NCBI GenBank assembly: GCA_932294295.1
Contig: OW028573.1
Coordinates: 72,021,829-72,085,828 of the forward strand
Direction: 5' to 3'
DNA from: Alitta virens
Lineage: Eukaryota > Annelida > Polychaeta > Phyllodocida > Nereididae
Length of the DNA: 64,000 bases
Shown here: one piece after another, positions 51,301-62,318 of the stretch
How the letters are laid out: the number at the start of each line of letters is the position of its first letter
Position numbering within the stretch: the stretch's first letter is position 1
The notes under the pieces: model-generated
The model's input: only the letters and a program-made list of their open reading frames with translations
What the model was told of the DNA's origin: nothing
Database searches by the model: none
Made by a program: the position numbers and the translations under genes

Positions 51301-53912
51301 GTCTGCTTGAAGAACATTGATAAAATTTGTAGGTCCTTGATGACACCACCAGAAATCAATTTACCAGCACTGGTTTGAGTTTTGAAAACTTGACAGTCAA
51401 CTTTTCAGACGCGGAAGCAAAATCATGGTTCTAAGTAAAGAGAAATGTCTAAAGCATTTGTTGTCTACTGCATTACATGCTGCTCTGGGCTGACTTTCTT
51501 TCTTATTAGCTGTTACATGTACCGGAGAACAACGGGGGGGGGGGGGGGGGTGGGCTTAGCTCAGAGGTAGCGCTCTGGGCTTCCAACCGCTGGGTCCCGG
51601 GTTCGATTCCCGGTCGAGCCTAAGTTGGATGGCTGTTTCATCCTTCATCTCATTGCCATGGTCTCTGCCTGTCCTAACTAGCCCAACTGGTGCAGAAATA
51701 CAGGACGTAAAGCCCTAATCCACTACCACCCACCCACCCACCCACCCACCGGAGAACAACGAATAGCATTACGAGTATGCAAAATTTGTAACATTGGTCT
51801 TTTCACATCAACAGAGATCCTTGCAACGGTGAATCCAGGGACGCACTGAGCAAACTGGGACCACCAGAAATCAAGGAAACATCAAAGAACAATACAAGTG
51901 ACGTCAGTGTTCCAAATGATGTCAGTATAACGAAAGAAAAGGACGAAAATGCTACCGCTGATGTGAAGAATGAATTTCTCAAAGAAATACCACAACCTCC
52001 GGAATCTCCACCAAATTATGACTATCAAGGAGAGAGGCTGGATGGCCCGTTGGACAATAATGACAAAACTAAATTCTTCCAGATAAGATATGAAGGTTGG
52101 TGTCAATTCATTTGTCATATATGCACTTTATAACTCTCTGCATTGGTAATCATTTCATAAAAGAGTGCAATGGCCTAATAGGTGGCAAGGTAATTCATAA
52201 CCAAATTTCATTTGAAAGCATGAATACTTGCAAGCATGCTGACGTGTAGCCTCATATACAAGCATATAACTATCAACTTCATTAACATTGAGACAAACAC
52301 GTTTACTTGCTGATGTAGGCAACTTGTTCAGACGCCATATGGAATATATGGTCAATAAATACAGAAACAATTAAAAACATCATTAAATGTACAGTGGTTT
52401 GTGTAAGACTGGATACTTTTAATTCTTTTTTTAATGAAAACTGTTCATTAATTATCCTCGAAAGATAATTCTTGCTCTTTTCATAGGGTTATGATCAGAC
52501 AATGCTAATCGTAACAGAGATTAAGTGTCCAGATGTGTCATAAAGTGAGTCACTATATGGCTGTAATGAAGCATATACTTCCTTCAGTCTCACACAAATC
52601 AGTGTAATAGAACATTACAAAATACTAACATCTATAAATAACAAATAACAAACATGTCAGTTCATCACACGCATATTGGACGCATGGCTGTTTTTTCTAT
52701 TGCGATCATTCCATTCCATGTCAGCTCAACAAATTGTACATGTCATTTTCACTATAATAAAAAAAAAACCTCAATCAAATAGTCTGACTGGGGTAAGGCT
52801 GATCTACAGTTGTAAAAAGGTGTAGCTTTGTTTAACTGACATGGGTATAAATCATTCAGGATAACGTGCATTTTATACACACTAACAACACATAAGGAAT
52901 ATGGACATACGTCATCACAAGCATAATGGTCTATAATTGGATGCATGGATTATAAACGGTGATGGGAAGGTAAGATATTTATTTTGCTTATCTGTTCTTA
53001 CGCTACTTATTTTACTCATGGTGCATGGTAAATAAATTCTGAATGCAACGTCATCATCATCATGATATGCAAGTATTGCATAACCCAAAATTGAGCTGAG
53101 TGCACAATTAATATCTATTTGTCACAAAAAGGCCCTTGGTTGATGATACATGAAATTTAACAGCATAATAAAGATACTAAAGCTGTGGAAAACAAAGAAC
53201 ATTTCAAATAATCCCAGCAATCAATTTATTCAATTTATAATAGTCCATCAAATTTCGCAAGAATTTTTGTACAACGGATACATGTTGACTAACGGGAAAC
53301 TGGGAAGTTAGTATGATACTTCAGAATTTTTCTTGAAATATATTTTTTTTCCCTTCAGACCAGCGTCAAGCTCCACTAGCACAAGAGTTGTACCCATCTT
53401 CTCAACCAATTGAAGAGATCACCGTTGACGATGGCGGTTACGGAGTGGAGAATGCGCTTGAAGCGAGCAAAATGGCCACCAAGAACTTTCAACCAATTCC
53501 TTCAGGACCAAACACATTCCAAACTAAGACTGACCATTCTCAGCCGTATGACCCCAAAAGTGGAAAATCAAAAGCACAATGGATGTGCACGGAAGAAGAT
53601 GGGTCTTATCCGGATCCAGAAGACTGCGCGGCATACTACCAGTGTTCTCACGGAAGACCATATCACATGAGATGTGGAGCAGGCACAGTTTGGAACGATG
53701 CTCTTAAAGGGTGTAGTTTCACATACACCACAGCAGCTCCTTGCCGCATGCCTGTTGATTTCAAGAGACTTGTGTCCATTTGGGCTGGTTATACTCCATG
53801 GCAGTACATGGGTTATAGTTTCAACAATGTTGCCACAGATGACCCTCCCCAGTATCTGAGAAATGACCAGAAAGTATATGAGACTTTCGATGGTGATTAC
53901 AATGCAGTGTAA
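48384..53912 (+). CDS. G4: secreted three-finger (Ly6-like) plus CBM14 fusion protein
   Basis: Five exons, 48384-48441, 48835-48957, 50877-51000, 51815-52095 and 53359-53912, join in frame to 379 residues. Exon 1 is a signal peptide (MLALVVVIAALASVIRSA). Exons 2 and 3 and the start of exon 4 (residues about 23-107) form a ten-cysteine Ly6/uPAR three-finger domain: FCYEC, ALC, TAC, STC, RGC, QGC, WCFC and final PCN. Residues about 108-270 are a charged, Pro-rich linker. Residues 272-324 are a classic six-cysteine CBM14 domain (C-x12-C-x5-C-x9-C-x12-C-x9-C, with AYYQC and GTVWN). No GPI or membrane tail is seen, so the protein should be secreted and chitin-bound. Intron phases are 1, 1, 2 and 1. 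Poly(A) signal at 54229. Intron 3 holds SINE copy 9. Confidence 0.9.
50352..50650 (+). repeat. Dispersed repeat B, copy 2 (G4 intron 2)
   Basis: Matches 37304-37620 in the same orientation over about 300 bp, with several small indels. Confidence 0.88.
51535..51747 (+). mobile_element. SINE copy 9 (G4 intron 3)
   Basis: Full-length SINE whose head is extended by about 16 G. The tail is CCCA repeats. The 14-bp target duplication ACCGGAGAACAACG lies at 51521-51534 and 51748-51761. Confidence 0.95.
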
Positions 53913-54279
53913 TCTCCAAGTAATTTTGTACATATCCCAAGCAACCAAAGAGAGACTATATTTTATTATACTGCAACTTTGATTCATCTTGTTTATTGCA
54001 ATGACTGGATAATTGCATTGCAATTATGATGATGCTTGCCATGACATCAAAAGACTCAATTTTGTTATAAATCATTCTTCATGAAATCCAGACATGAACG
54101 TCGAGTTAACATGTCAATTAATTGCATCACCCCCACCAAATTTGAGGACTTGTACATATATCTTGAATTTTTTATTGAAAGAAGTGTGCCAAAACTATTT
54201 TATGTTAAACAGCATAACCTAAATATTGAATAAAAAAAATATTACTTAAACTGGGTGTGTACTCCATTTTCTTGCAAAA

Positions 54280-54620
54280 ACCATGAAGTTTGATCGACGA
54301 CGATTTCCAGAATATTTATCATGTGATCCGAAATAGGAATGGACGTCGTTCAATGTACGAGGGATTACAGGTGAAATTTGTAACATTTCTATACACAGTG
54401 CTCCTGAATAAACTTCAGAGTGAAACAAATTTACCAAACATTCTGCAAACATAGCTTATTAGTATAAGGTCTAACCTTCATTTTGATGCAAAAATAATTC
54501 TGTTGGAGAAATTTTGAGATATAGAACTGTTACATTTTTTATTTCGGTCCAGGAAATATTAATGAGATCTTTGGGTTTATCACACCCATATAAAAAGCAC
54601 ATTCCCCATGTCAAATTTCA
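54280..54620 (-). repeat. Dispersed repeat C, copy 1 (inverted)
   Basis: Its reverse complement shares ATATCTCAAAAT, CCAACAGAATT, AGTTTATTCAGGA, CACTGTGTA and GGTGTGATAAA in order with 55370-55530. Confidence 0.7.
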
Positions 54621-56150
54621 TTGTATGGTTGATTTCTGGCATTAAAAAAGACTTGAATACATTACTTAGATGAGTAAGCCTCAATGCATTAAAAAAAAAA
54701 AATATATATACTGTCATTATTGTTGCAAATTTTGTCATAACATGGGTCCTTTTGAATTCAGTCATATGACCACACGTGGATATTTTATTACTTGACCTTG
54801 CATCAATTATGGACATGACTTAACCATTGCTGACTCTATAAAGTTGCTGATTTATTGTTTGGCCCTGAAAGTCATTAGTGAGTGGTTGATGGTGGAACAA
54901 GTCGGTTTGTCAGTATCACATGCATTCAGTTGCTATATAGGTATTTTTCAAGAAAATTAAGTTTCATGTTGTCGTTTGAATCTTTACTTTCAGTATTTCT
55001 CACAAAATGTTGTTGTATATCAAGTCTTAATGCAAATTTTACCATTAATTTATCTTGGATACTGTAGTAAATAATTAAGTACTGTATCAATGATTAAGTA
55101 TTAACTGCTTTTTCTTGGCCAAACCATAGGTTAAAAATATTCCCTTCGAACCAACACTTTTAATCCATGTGCATAATTGACGCAAGGAAATGGGACTAAC
55201 TCATCTGAGCAATAGATTTTTGTCATTCTCAATGATAGGATTAAACTTTAACATGTTATTTGATTTGGAAGGTGCTTATAACATGGGGCGCCTTCATAGA
55301 TTTCTTCGTAACTGTTTTACAATGAATGTCTGAGCATGAACAATCATTTTATGGAGCAAACGTGCAATTTCAGTTTTCTAAACCCAGTTATTGTGAAGCT
55401 CTCTGGGGTGTGATAAATCAAACATTTTAGTCAAATATCTCAAAATCTTCCCAACAGAATTTTGTACTTTTTGCAGTAAAAGTTTATTCAGGACCACTGT
55501 GTACACAATTTCTATATAAAGATCAGAATGAACGTATTTGCTGACAATACAGTTTCATAAGGCCCACGTCTATAGGCCATAACGAAATCATTCCTGAAAT
55601 TTCTACATAAATTAGTGCTTGAATGACCAACGACATTCCTAGAATTGAGCATCTTGGCCACAGATGTAATAAACCAGCTGCTGAGACATATATTAAACAA
55701 GTGTTACGCCTGTCCAAACACTCTCCGCCCTGTCCTTCAAAACATCACAACAATGTAAAGCTTGCTCCTGAGAATGTCAAAGGACCACAATACATCACTC
55801 ATTGTTGTGTTGTCCTCCATCAGGTAAACAGGCACATGTGTACTAGTTTTTTTAATAAATCATTCGAGAACACCACTTCGTTATAATCTCACTCGTCTAC
55901 ATGATAATATATGGGCCTATAAACATTGCCTCAATATGCACGACATAGTTGCCAACGTACACTGTACCAATAATTATCTCAGTCAATTTATTTAAAATAT
56001 TTAGAAAATTGATAAAATTTACAAAATGTATTAATCTTAACACAGGCCTAAAGCCCTTTCCCCATAATTTCGTCAATTAATACATTATGATACAATTGAA
56101 AATTGCCATACTATATTCGATAAATTACAACAAAAACACATAATTTAATG
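54621..56150. other. Gene-free stretch between G4 and the DHHC gene
   Basis: Dispersed repeat C, copy 2 (plus strand) is at 55370-55530. The frames at 55512-55886 (both strands) are short and unrecognised. Confidence 0.45.
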
Positions 56151-56216
56151 AAGTTTATTGGATACAATTTTACAAGATGAATTGCATAGTCATACAAAGA
56201 AAATGAGATTTCTTCG

Positions 56217-57017
56217 TCACCTTAAAATATAACTGTCATACTTTGAAGGTATTAATGGAAACAGCCATGAAATGAACCACTGTTTGCCTAGAACTTCCCT
56301 GAAGTTTTTCCAAACACCCTGATCATAAACCTTGATTCCTGATTTTCTTTCAAATTTCGTTTGTCCGTTTGCTATTTGAATAACTTGTTCAATAATAAGA
56401 GAAGTTGACAAAAACATGAAAAAGTAACCAAGGAATGTGAAAAATGCTACAAAAAATGTGAAAAATGACAAGCGTCCGAGAAGCACTGCGACATGGGGAG
56501 CCATGATGGTGAAAACTGTTCCGTAATGATATCCACCCAGTTGATCTCCTACATAGTCATAGTTGAAGATGGTGCTGTACACCGCTCCAAGCCACACACT
56601 TACGATGATCGAAAAGTAGTATCGGTGGTTGTGAATCCCTACACAACATCCGCTGAACCAACAATGGTGGTCTCGCCTCATAACGCAGACTTTGCACACA
56701 GGGCAATGGTGAGATCGGGGAGGAAAGTAGTCCAAACAAACCATGCAGTATTTCCAGTTTTCCGTCCGTTGTTCTTCAAGTCGCTTCCGATTGCCACCTG
56801 GGTTAGCCTTTTTCATGAGAAACAGGTTCCCATAGCAATTGATGTAAATAAATGCCGCAAACAAATAATGAAAATAAACGACGCCGGGGGTTTCATTCTC
56901 ATGGTAATAAGGCAGGACTATGTAGATTTCATACAACAAATAAATGTGACCTCCCAAAATGAAAGCAGTGATTGCTGACCAATTTTTCAAACTGTTAACA
57001 GTATCCTTTGAAACCAT
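56217..57017 (-). CDS. DHHC palmitoyltransferase (ZDHHC24-like)
   Basis: A single coding exon of 266 residues, ATG at 57017. Membrane spans lie at about 15-37, 47-67, 134-151 and 173-210. The cysteine-rich domain is at 90-127 (YCMVCLDYFPPRSHHCPVCK, RRDHHCWFSGCCVG) with catalytic Cys119 in DHHC. Such enzymes attach palmitate to cysteines of target proteins on Golgi, ER or plasma membranes. Short length and lack of long tails resemble ZDHHC24-type members; the usual TTxE motif after TM4 is not evident. The ATG directly follows a 19-T run and AG, so an intron in the 5' UTR is likely. A poly(A) signal (AATAAA, minus strand) is at 56154-56159. It sits in opposite orientation between G4 and G5. Confidence 0.92.
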   Translation of the reverse strand: MVSKDTVNSLKNWSAITAFILGGHIYLLYEIYIVLPYYHENETPGVVYFHYLFAAFIYINCYGNLFLMKKANPGGNRKRLEEQRTENWKYCMVCLDYFPPRSHHCPVCKVCVMRRDHHCWFSGCCVGIHNHRYYFSIIVSVWLGAVYSTIFNYDYVGDQLGGYHYGTVFTIMAPHVAVLLGRLSFFTFFVAFFTFLGYFFMFLSTSLIIEQVIQIANGQTKFERKSGIKVYDQGVWKNFREVLGKQWFISWLFPLIPSKYDSYILR

Positions 57018-58359
57018 CTAAAAAAAAAAAAAAAAAAACATTGAAATTTTAGTTTAACAATAGAATGGATTAGATTGACATCAGAATAGCGGTAACAGAT
57101 GTCTGACATCATGCTATCATGCAGGCCCACATTTACAGATATAATGGAATTTTTCCAATAATGCCAGTGCTATGAAATGTTAACAAGCCGTTCCTGATAG
57201 TCAAATATATTAAGCAAGTAAAGGCTTCCTAGTATATTCGCGCCAAGAGCTAACAAGATGGGAGTGGCGCTACGAACTGCATAGACCGTAATCGCCCCCT
57301 ATTGATTTTAGACAGAACAAACTAGTCGGCATAGCCGCATATTATGTCATCGTTACCTTCTGGTTTTGACATAATTAGTCGGCACGTGTAGCTCTTTTTG
57401 TTCTCCAACATTTACTTTTTCCTTGAGTAGTCTTCAAGAATGATCTCACCTTTAATAGTCAATAATAGCTTGCATCAAAGCAACCATCCACTCCAACCGT
57501 TTTCACTCAGGCATGACCTAGATTCCCACCAGGTGCATCAGTGGCTCCCCACGTGTTGGGCACCTGAACCATGTCCATGGATGTTTAAGTGCCTGTACCA
57601 AGTACCAGCTTTTTTACTAATTGATGCAGTATGCCCATCCCTTAGGACTCATATCTGGAACTATAGTATAGGCTGCAGTACTTAAGGCTAAAAATACCTA
57701 TATACTTAATAGGCCTATATTGGGCCTATAGCAGAGTTGCTAAGTTCTGAAGTGGTGAAAGAGTGAGATTTGGCCAGTTTTAACCAGTTTACATTAAAAT
57801 GTTAAAAAGATTTATTCTAGCTCTTTGGGAGTGAGACAAATTAATATGATAGTTACATGATAAAATAATGTTTAGACTGGATGCTAATGGATAGTGTTTC
57901 CTAGCTTGAACCAACATTAAATGTAATATCTATCATCAGGCCACTGTAAGGCCATATTCCGTCGTTATCATGACATATGATATATCATGATATATCACTA
58001 CCGGCTTATATTTATCATTCTGGCCTTTTTTGAATGAGGTTACAACACAATAACTTAAATACGAATCAAAACAAATGAGTCGTTAGGTGGAATTTGTATA
58101 ATACAATGAAAATATCCCTTTCCTATATCTATGGGGCCTATCATATCGGTATTAAACACAATCAAGTTTCATGATATTGCTTATATAGTGTCAAAAATTG
58201 CTTATATAGTGTCAAAAATCAGAGACAGTGAGTGGGATACTGGATTCCTCATATTTCTATAAATATACATGTTACGTGACCTCTAACCTAGCTGAATCTT
58301 TATCGTCCATCATGAAATATGTAGTGTTAACTAAGCATTGTCAAAATTTTCATTGCTAG
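57018..58359. other. Region upstream of G5; no signal-peptide exon found
   Basis: I searched plus-strand ATGs for a hydrophobic start ending in a phase-1 donor and found none. The 81-codon frame at 57440 is not hydrophobic. A 21-bp direct duplication TTGCTTATATAGTGTCAAAAA lies at 58177 and 58198. Confidence 0.45.
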
Positions 58360-59802
58360 ACGATTGGACAAATACTCAGTTGGATGACCCAAGGGACAGA
58401 TTTGTGGAAGACTCTTCAGACGAAGATGAAGAATGTAAGTTTCTATTCTGTTCACTAACATTGTTGATGCTTCTGGCTATAAAAAATAAGAAACCTATAA
58501 CTCAATATTATAATAAATGTTATTTGCAGTTGACTGTGTGACCTGCCATGACTCTTCGCCATTTTGCCAGGAGAAAGTGAAGCAAACGACCTATTTGACC
58601 TTGGCCAAGTGTTCGACAAAGTGCTTTGTCAGAGTCCAGGATTCAAGTAAGACAACTTTTCACCTACAGCCTGATATTACTGTGAATGGTCCTTCAGAGT
58701 TTCTTTATTAAGAAATTATGCTTGAAACTTGCATCATGGTTATTTGCCATCCATCGTAAATCGCTGATGGCATGGTCCATGCTTTTCGAAATTTCCATAT
58801 ACTTGTAAAGACCTATTTTAAAAGGTCAAAATGATCTTAGACTGTTGATAATACCCTCCGTTACGGTATTTTGAAATACATTTTACTGTCTTACTTACTT
58901 ACTTACTCACTTACTTTAAGTTACTTACTTACTTACTTACTACTTACTTACTCACTTACTCACTTACTCATTTGCAGAAATCTACCGTGGGTGTTTTGAT
59001 GGATGGACCGGGACCAGTCTTACGTCTGATTATGAAGGTTGTCGAGTCCAGAATTACATGAACACTCCTGTGGAATGGTGCTTCTGTGGCACAGGTCTCT
59101 GCAACACTGCTTCGATAGAGGAACTTTCTGGTCTGTCAGCACCTGCAGTGACTGCACCACCTTCGAGGCTCAGTTATGATGACAAACATATTGTGGAATC
59201 CAAACAAGGAGAGGTCGTGCATAACCCACTGGCAGGATACTTCGGAACAGATGAAGGTATAGCGTTATAACTTTTGTTTCCTTTAAAATTGGATACAATG
59301 AAACAATGGGCTTGGATATTTCAGTGATGAATGTTAATTGTTGATTTTGAGTACAATCTGATTCATAATTTCCTTCTGCTAAACATCTTTGGTTTGATAT
59401 ACAGAGGAGGTTTTTAGTTGATGACTTTCAGTATAATGAACTCATAGCAATGGATTGGGTCAAATGGATCGGTTCTAATATTGCATCCTAGAATAATATA
59501 TCAGTATCTCTTAACACCACGATATTAAAAATTTACCAACTTCAATGCTTTTATTTCATCCAGAATCTCAGACTAGAGGCACTGTGGTGGGGATGTGCAG
59601 AGGTCACCAAGATGGCGTCTATGCAGACCCTTACGACTGTACTCGGTTTGTTCATTGTTTCAATGGATTCACCTACAGACGTCTCTGTCCTCCTGGAACC
59701 ATTTGGAACAACAAGAGAAGTAACTGCGATTACCCTCACAGTTCCAACAATCCATGTACATCTCAACGTTGGCCGTTGTACTATACGAGGCAATATGAAT
59801 GA
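58360..59802 (+). CDS. G5: three-finger (Ly6-like) plus CBM14 fusion, paralogue of G4 (5' exon not found)
   Basis: Exons 58360-58434, 58530-58646, 58978-59256 and 59564-59802 (TGA) join in phase 1 throughout. Exon 1 seen here is acidic (DSSDEDEE). The next two carry the three-finger domain: DCVTC, PFC, AKC, TKC, RGC, EGC, WCFC and the family's terminal LCN. The block KIYRGCFDGWTG against TIYRGCFDGWLG, and PVEWCFC against RVEWCFC, prove relationship to G4. After a linker rich in Ser, Pro and Ala, the last exon is a CBM14 domain (MCRGHQDGVYADPYDC, RFVHC, RRLCPPGTIWNN, NCDYPH, NPC). The signal-peptide exon must lie upstream of 58360. The intron before the third exon ends in TTAC repeats. Confidence 0.88.
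58892..58965. repeat. TTAC microsatellite next to a splice acceptor
   Basis: About sixteen CTTA/CTCA tetramers run to within a few bases of the G5 acceptor TTTGCAG (58971-58977). Confidence 0.95.
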
Positions 59803-60554
59803 AAACAAGACAGGAGGCCATCTTGAAATGGTTAAGAGACGATTGCTAATTTTAACCATTTGAGATTGGTTGCCTCTGACTGCCTTTAATAAGAGACATT
59901 TATTTATTACGTTTATTTAAGCATAAAAGGTAATCATTAATTTACTTTGTCCGTTTGTGACGTTAGTGACGTTCTATGTATTCGAAATGTCATTATTTAA
60001 ATTCCTTGCATTTGAAACAAATTAAATTTTTATGCAAGGAGCTGGAGATGATTATCTAAAGATGGTGAATGTTTGTGGGATCCTCTCCCTACGTTAAAAT
60101 ATACATTGAAACTAGCTAAATTCTAGTCCTAAATTGGCCATTTTTGTAGATTTATATTTTTATAGTACTCATCGACCATTTTTTCATGGCATAGAGTATA
60201 TCATTGCTTCACAATTAAAATATTCTTATCTACAGCTATATTTATTGCAAGAACATTGCATGAGTCGCCACTATTATATATTGCTTTTTAAAAATGTATT
60301 TATTATGTGTGTCTCCTCTCAATACATGAAAGATATAACATGCTATTATGTAACAGACATTATGCAATGTACATACATGTGCAATAAAACATATTGTAAA
60401 ACATTCATGAAGTTATGCTTTTCTCATTCTCAAAAATACGATATTTTTTTCTGTGTAGAATTGTATTTTGTTCTAGTGACATCAAAGCGAGTAAGAAAAG
60501 TCAAAAAAGGAAAATTAAAAAAGAAGAAAAGATATGTATTTAATGTTTTTCACA
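59803..60554. other. G5 3' UTR and gene-free sequence
   Basis: AATAAA at 60383 could end G5. The 151-codon frame 60134-60589 is A+T-rich, lacks family features and overlaps the VWC-like exon; I treat it as chance. Confidence 0.4.
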
Positions 60555-60727
60555 CTAGTTGGCAGTGTTACAGTCCTTTTCTTCGTTGATTGAGCACACT
60601 GCTTGTGGGGGACCCGAGCTCAAACCAAAGAGCTCGATGCTGCTAGGACACTGACAGACCTGACACCTGGAGGTGTGGATTGGTTTTCCAGCAGGGATCA
60701 CGTGACCAGACAAAATACAGTTGGGCC
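60555..60727 (-). CDS. Terminal exon with VWC-like cysteine pattern (rest of gene not found)
   Basis: On the minus strand an acceptor (CATTTCAG) at 60730-60728 opens a 57-codon frame ending in TAG at 60555. It reads NCILSGHVIPAGKPIHTSRC, QVCQC, AVCSINEEKDC. The spacing C-x-SG-x6-G-x8-C-x2-C-x-C and a late C...C pair recall von Willebrand C / chordin-type repeats in secreted proteins. No upstream exon is recognisable before the window edge on the minus strand. It could also be an unlinked relic. Confidence 0.55.
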
Positions 60728-62231
60728 CTGAAATGAAAAGCAGAGGAAAGTTAACCAAAAATAGTGTAGTCCATGGATGTGCTGCTGGTCTGACCCACAT
60801 GACATCTGCAACTATTACTGTGTACATTTTCAAATAAACATTTGCTTGGGATAGAAATTTAAAAGGCAAAAAAACAAGTACTTCATAAAATAATCATTGT
60901 TCCTAAGTACATTGACAATTGTACTTTTATCTCAACACATATACAACTGAATCATAGCATTCACTGGAACTGCTGACCACGAAGTAGACATTTCATTGTG
61001 TGTTTTTGTTCTTTTATAGATTGACGAGTACCACGTCCCATATGTTGTTACAATTCTCGTTTTTCAAACTGGCAGTTTTATGTGTTTATGTTTCTGGAAA
61101 GCACTTGATTGGGTGACAAACTGTGCCAAGATCCAGGTTCCTTAATTGCAAGATTGGACCATGGAGAGAAGACGAAAGTTTAGAAACATAGGGACTTTCA
61201 TAAAGAGTAGCCTGAGTCTGAATTCAAATAAACTATTGGCTATATTTAAAGGGAAGACGGCAGCTGCCAGAGGCAGATGTAATGATGACATGATTAGGCT
61301 TGCAGCCAAACCGTTGTACAGTATACTCATTACCCCATGGGTGGGAACATTATTAGTGGATTTTCACGGAAGGTTCTCTATATTTCCACCAGGTGGCTAT
61401 GACCGAATACTGCAATTCTATTGGCTTAAAAAGTTCCCGCCCTTGGCTGTGATTGATTGAAGCAAAGTGCACCCTAGCAGCAATATTTTTTAGTGCATTT
61501 TAATGTATATTTGACATCTTATCGCTCAGTTGATTTTTTTCATTTCCCTGAGAAAATTATATTTACGGAATCAGTAAGTTATGATCTACTATGTCTGAAA
61601 AGCAAAAAGAGTAATAAGAGGGGAAGAAAGACTTATGTCTTGCTGAATTCAGGGCTGCTCAGTGAAAAAAACTCTACATGATATATATACACAATGAACA
61701 AGGTATAAATAATCATGGTATAATAAAGGCATTGCCATACAGTTCTGCAATAATTAGAATGTATATGAGTTCCAAACTTGACCTTTACCGGTCAGCTGTT
61801 TCCTCCACCTTGAATATATTTTAATAAGCATGGAGTCACTAAGACATAAGCTCTCCTAGATTATCCAAGGTCAAACAAAGTGACCTACTAGTATGCTATA
61901 AACATGTTCGGTATGTGCAGAGTAGGGTTTCTGGAAATGTTGTTGATAACATTAAAGGAGCATTAAACGACACCAGGAAACGCATGAAGGACATCGTGTA
62001 ATGTAAATACGGCTGATTATGCACAACAAACTGTTATCAAATGGAGTCTACTCTTGACTCCATGTTATCGGGGTTCAGAGCATGGCTCAAAATACGCACT
62101 GCCAGAGAAAAAAATAAAATAAAAATGTACTCCCTAATTTATGGTTTCCTGTGAACAATTCAAAAACTCATGTATCTCAAACTGTGAATTCATCATCACA
62201 CCTGAACATACAATTCACACTGACTGAGGTG
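60728..62231. other. Gene-free stretch
   Basis: Presumed intron or upstream region of the VWC-like exon. A 104-codon plus-strand frame at 61146-61460 is unrecognised. An A/T-rich TATA-like run (ATAATATAAATAAATAAATA) at about 62235 precedes the next gene. Confidence 0.4.
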
Positions 62232-62318
62232 TTATAATATAAATAAATAAATAAAGCTAATCTCGTAGGCCTACGGGTTCCTTTAATTCAATCTGTTGTT
62301 AATTTGCTACGACGAAAC

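Noticed and set aside
56493..56978. 161-codon plus-strand frame
   Set aside because: Antisense shadow of the DHHC palmitoyltransferase.
56217..57017. DHHC gene as a processed retrocopy because it has one coding exon and a poly-T run
   Set aside because: The T run is upstream of the ATG next to an AG acceptor, the frame is intact, and its own poly(A) signal lacks a genomic A tail.
57800..57835. MLKRFILALW as the missing G5 signal-peptide exon
   Set aside because: Too short, and its only usable donor is phase 2, while the G5 acceptor needs phase 1.
60134..60589. 151-codon plus-strand frame
   Set aside because: A+T-rich, Phe/Tyr/Ile-heavy composition expected by chance, and it overlaps the VWC-like exon.
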